Source: Cyanobacteriota bacterium
GTDB taxonomy: Bacteria; Cyanobacteriota; Cyanobacteriia; Phormidesmidales; Phormidesmidaceae
Direction of reading: 5' to 3'
Length of the DNA: 5,376 nt
NCBI GenBank assembly: GCA_027483425.1
Contig: JAIXUR010000152.1
Location: 1-5,376 of the forward strand
Made by a program: the position numbers and the translations under genes. Positions 5,337-5,376 of this stretch are shown here, one piece after another. Below the pieces are notes generated by a model that did not search any database, was not told where the DNA came from, and was given only the letters and a program-made list of their open reading frames with translations. Position 1 is the stretch's first letter, and the number at the start of each line of letters is the position of its first letter.

Positions 5337-5351
5337 TGAGATGGCGTTTTT
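5328..5351 (+). terminator. weak terminator-like hairpin with T-run
   Basis: CCAT (5333-5336) pairs with ATGG (5341-5344) around the loop TGAG. The stem continues below a 2-nt bulge with ACG (5328-5330) and CGT (5345-5347). The run TTTTT at 5347-5351 follows. The stem is short and bulged, and no clear plus-strand gene ends just before it, so the call is tentative. Confidence 0.2.
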
Positions 5352-5376
5352 GTCCTCTTACGTAGACGATCGGACG

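Larger units (their letters stand above)
4918..5376. other. upstream region of the cluster, no convincing gene
   Basis: This 459-bp stretch contains the leader and presumably the promoter of the GH1-led cluster, but I could not place a -35/-10 pair with confidence. A CCCGCCG-type low-complexity run lies at 4993-5015 and a HIP1 site at 5053-5060. Several inverted repeats follow: 5081-5087/5109-5115, 5093-5099/5140-5146, the strong stem at 5188-5219, the palindrome at 5219-5234, and CCCGC/GCGGG at 5278-5292. Open frames exist on both strands (minus 5336-5133; plus open from 5050 to 5328) but neither gives a recognisable protein, and both run through the repeats. It may be a degenerate repeat element or a decayed gene. 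Confidence 0.45.

Overview
The window looks like a chromosomal piece of a GC-rich cyanobacterium. The main evidence is the octamer GCGATCGC (HIP1), which occurs seven times in 5.4 kb (758, 2221, 2266, 2296, 4453, 4766, 5053) where random sequence would give about 0.1. The protein types (TPR protein, GNAT acetyltransferase, small PD-(D/E)XK protein, Tat-exported GH10 enzyme) fit a filamentous Leptolyngbya/Nodosilinea-like lineage, but the genus is a guess.

Layout. (1) Positions 1-259, minus strand: the N-terminal part of a TPR-like protein that runs off the left edge. (2) 260-535: a divergent intergenic region with no strong signal. (3) 536-1108, plus strand: a complete GNAT acetyltransferase. 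(4) 1105-4917, minus strand: a compact co-directional cluster. In transcription order it holds a GH1 beta-glucosidase-type enzyme (4917-3553), a 49-residue DUF4926-like small gene with a strong ribosome binding site (3533-3384), a PD-(D/E)XK nuclease-fold protein starting at GTG (3307-2684), and a Tat-exported GH10 xylanase-like enzyme (2679-1105). The last two are 4 nt apart. The cluster ends head-on against the acetyltransferase gene, and the two stop codons overlap. (5) 4918-5376: the leader of the cluster and a region without a convincing gene, rich in inverted repeats.

How the genes may work together. The GH10 enzyme carries a twin-arginine signal peptide and should act outside the cytoplasm. 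The GH1 enzyme has no signal and should hydrolyse beta-linked oligosaccharides or glycosides in the cytoplasm. Together they suggest a small beta-glycan or beta-glycoside utilisation or remodelling module. The nuclease-fold gene and the DUF4926-like gene between them have no obvious role in it. A pair of perfect palindromes and a -10-like element in the one sizeable gap (3308-3383) suggest that the downstream half may have its own promoter.

The most notable points are the GH10 active site, which keeps both catalytic glutamates but has lost the supporting His/Asp pair and the usual sugar-binding motif; the small gene at 3384-3533; the twin palindromes; and the 13-bp stem followed by a 16-bp palindrome at 5188-5234. 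I see no CRISPR array, transposase, tRNA or rRNA.
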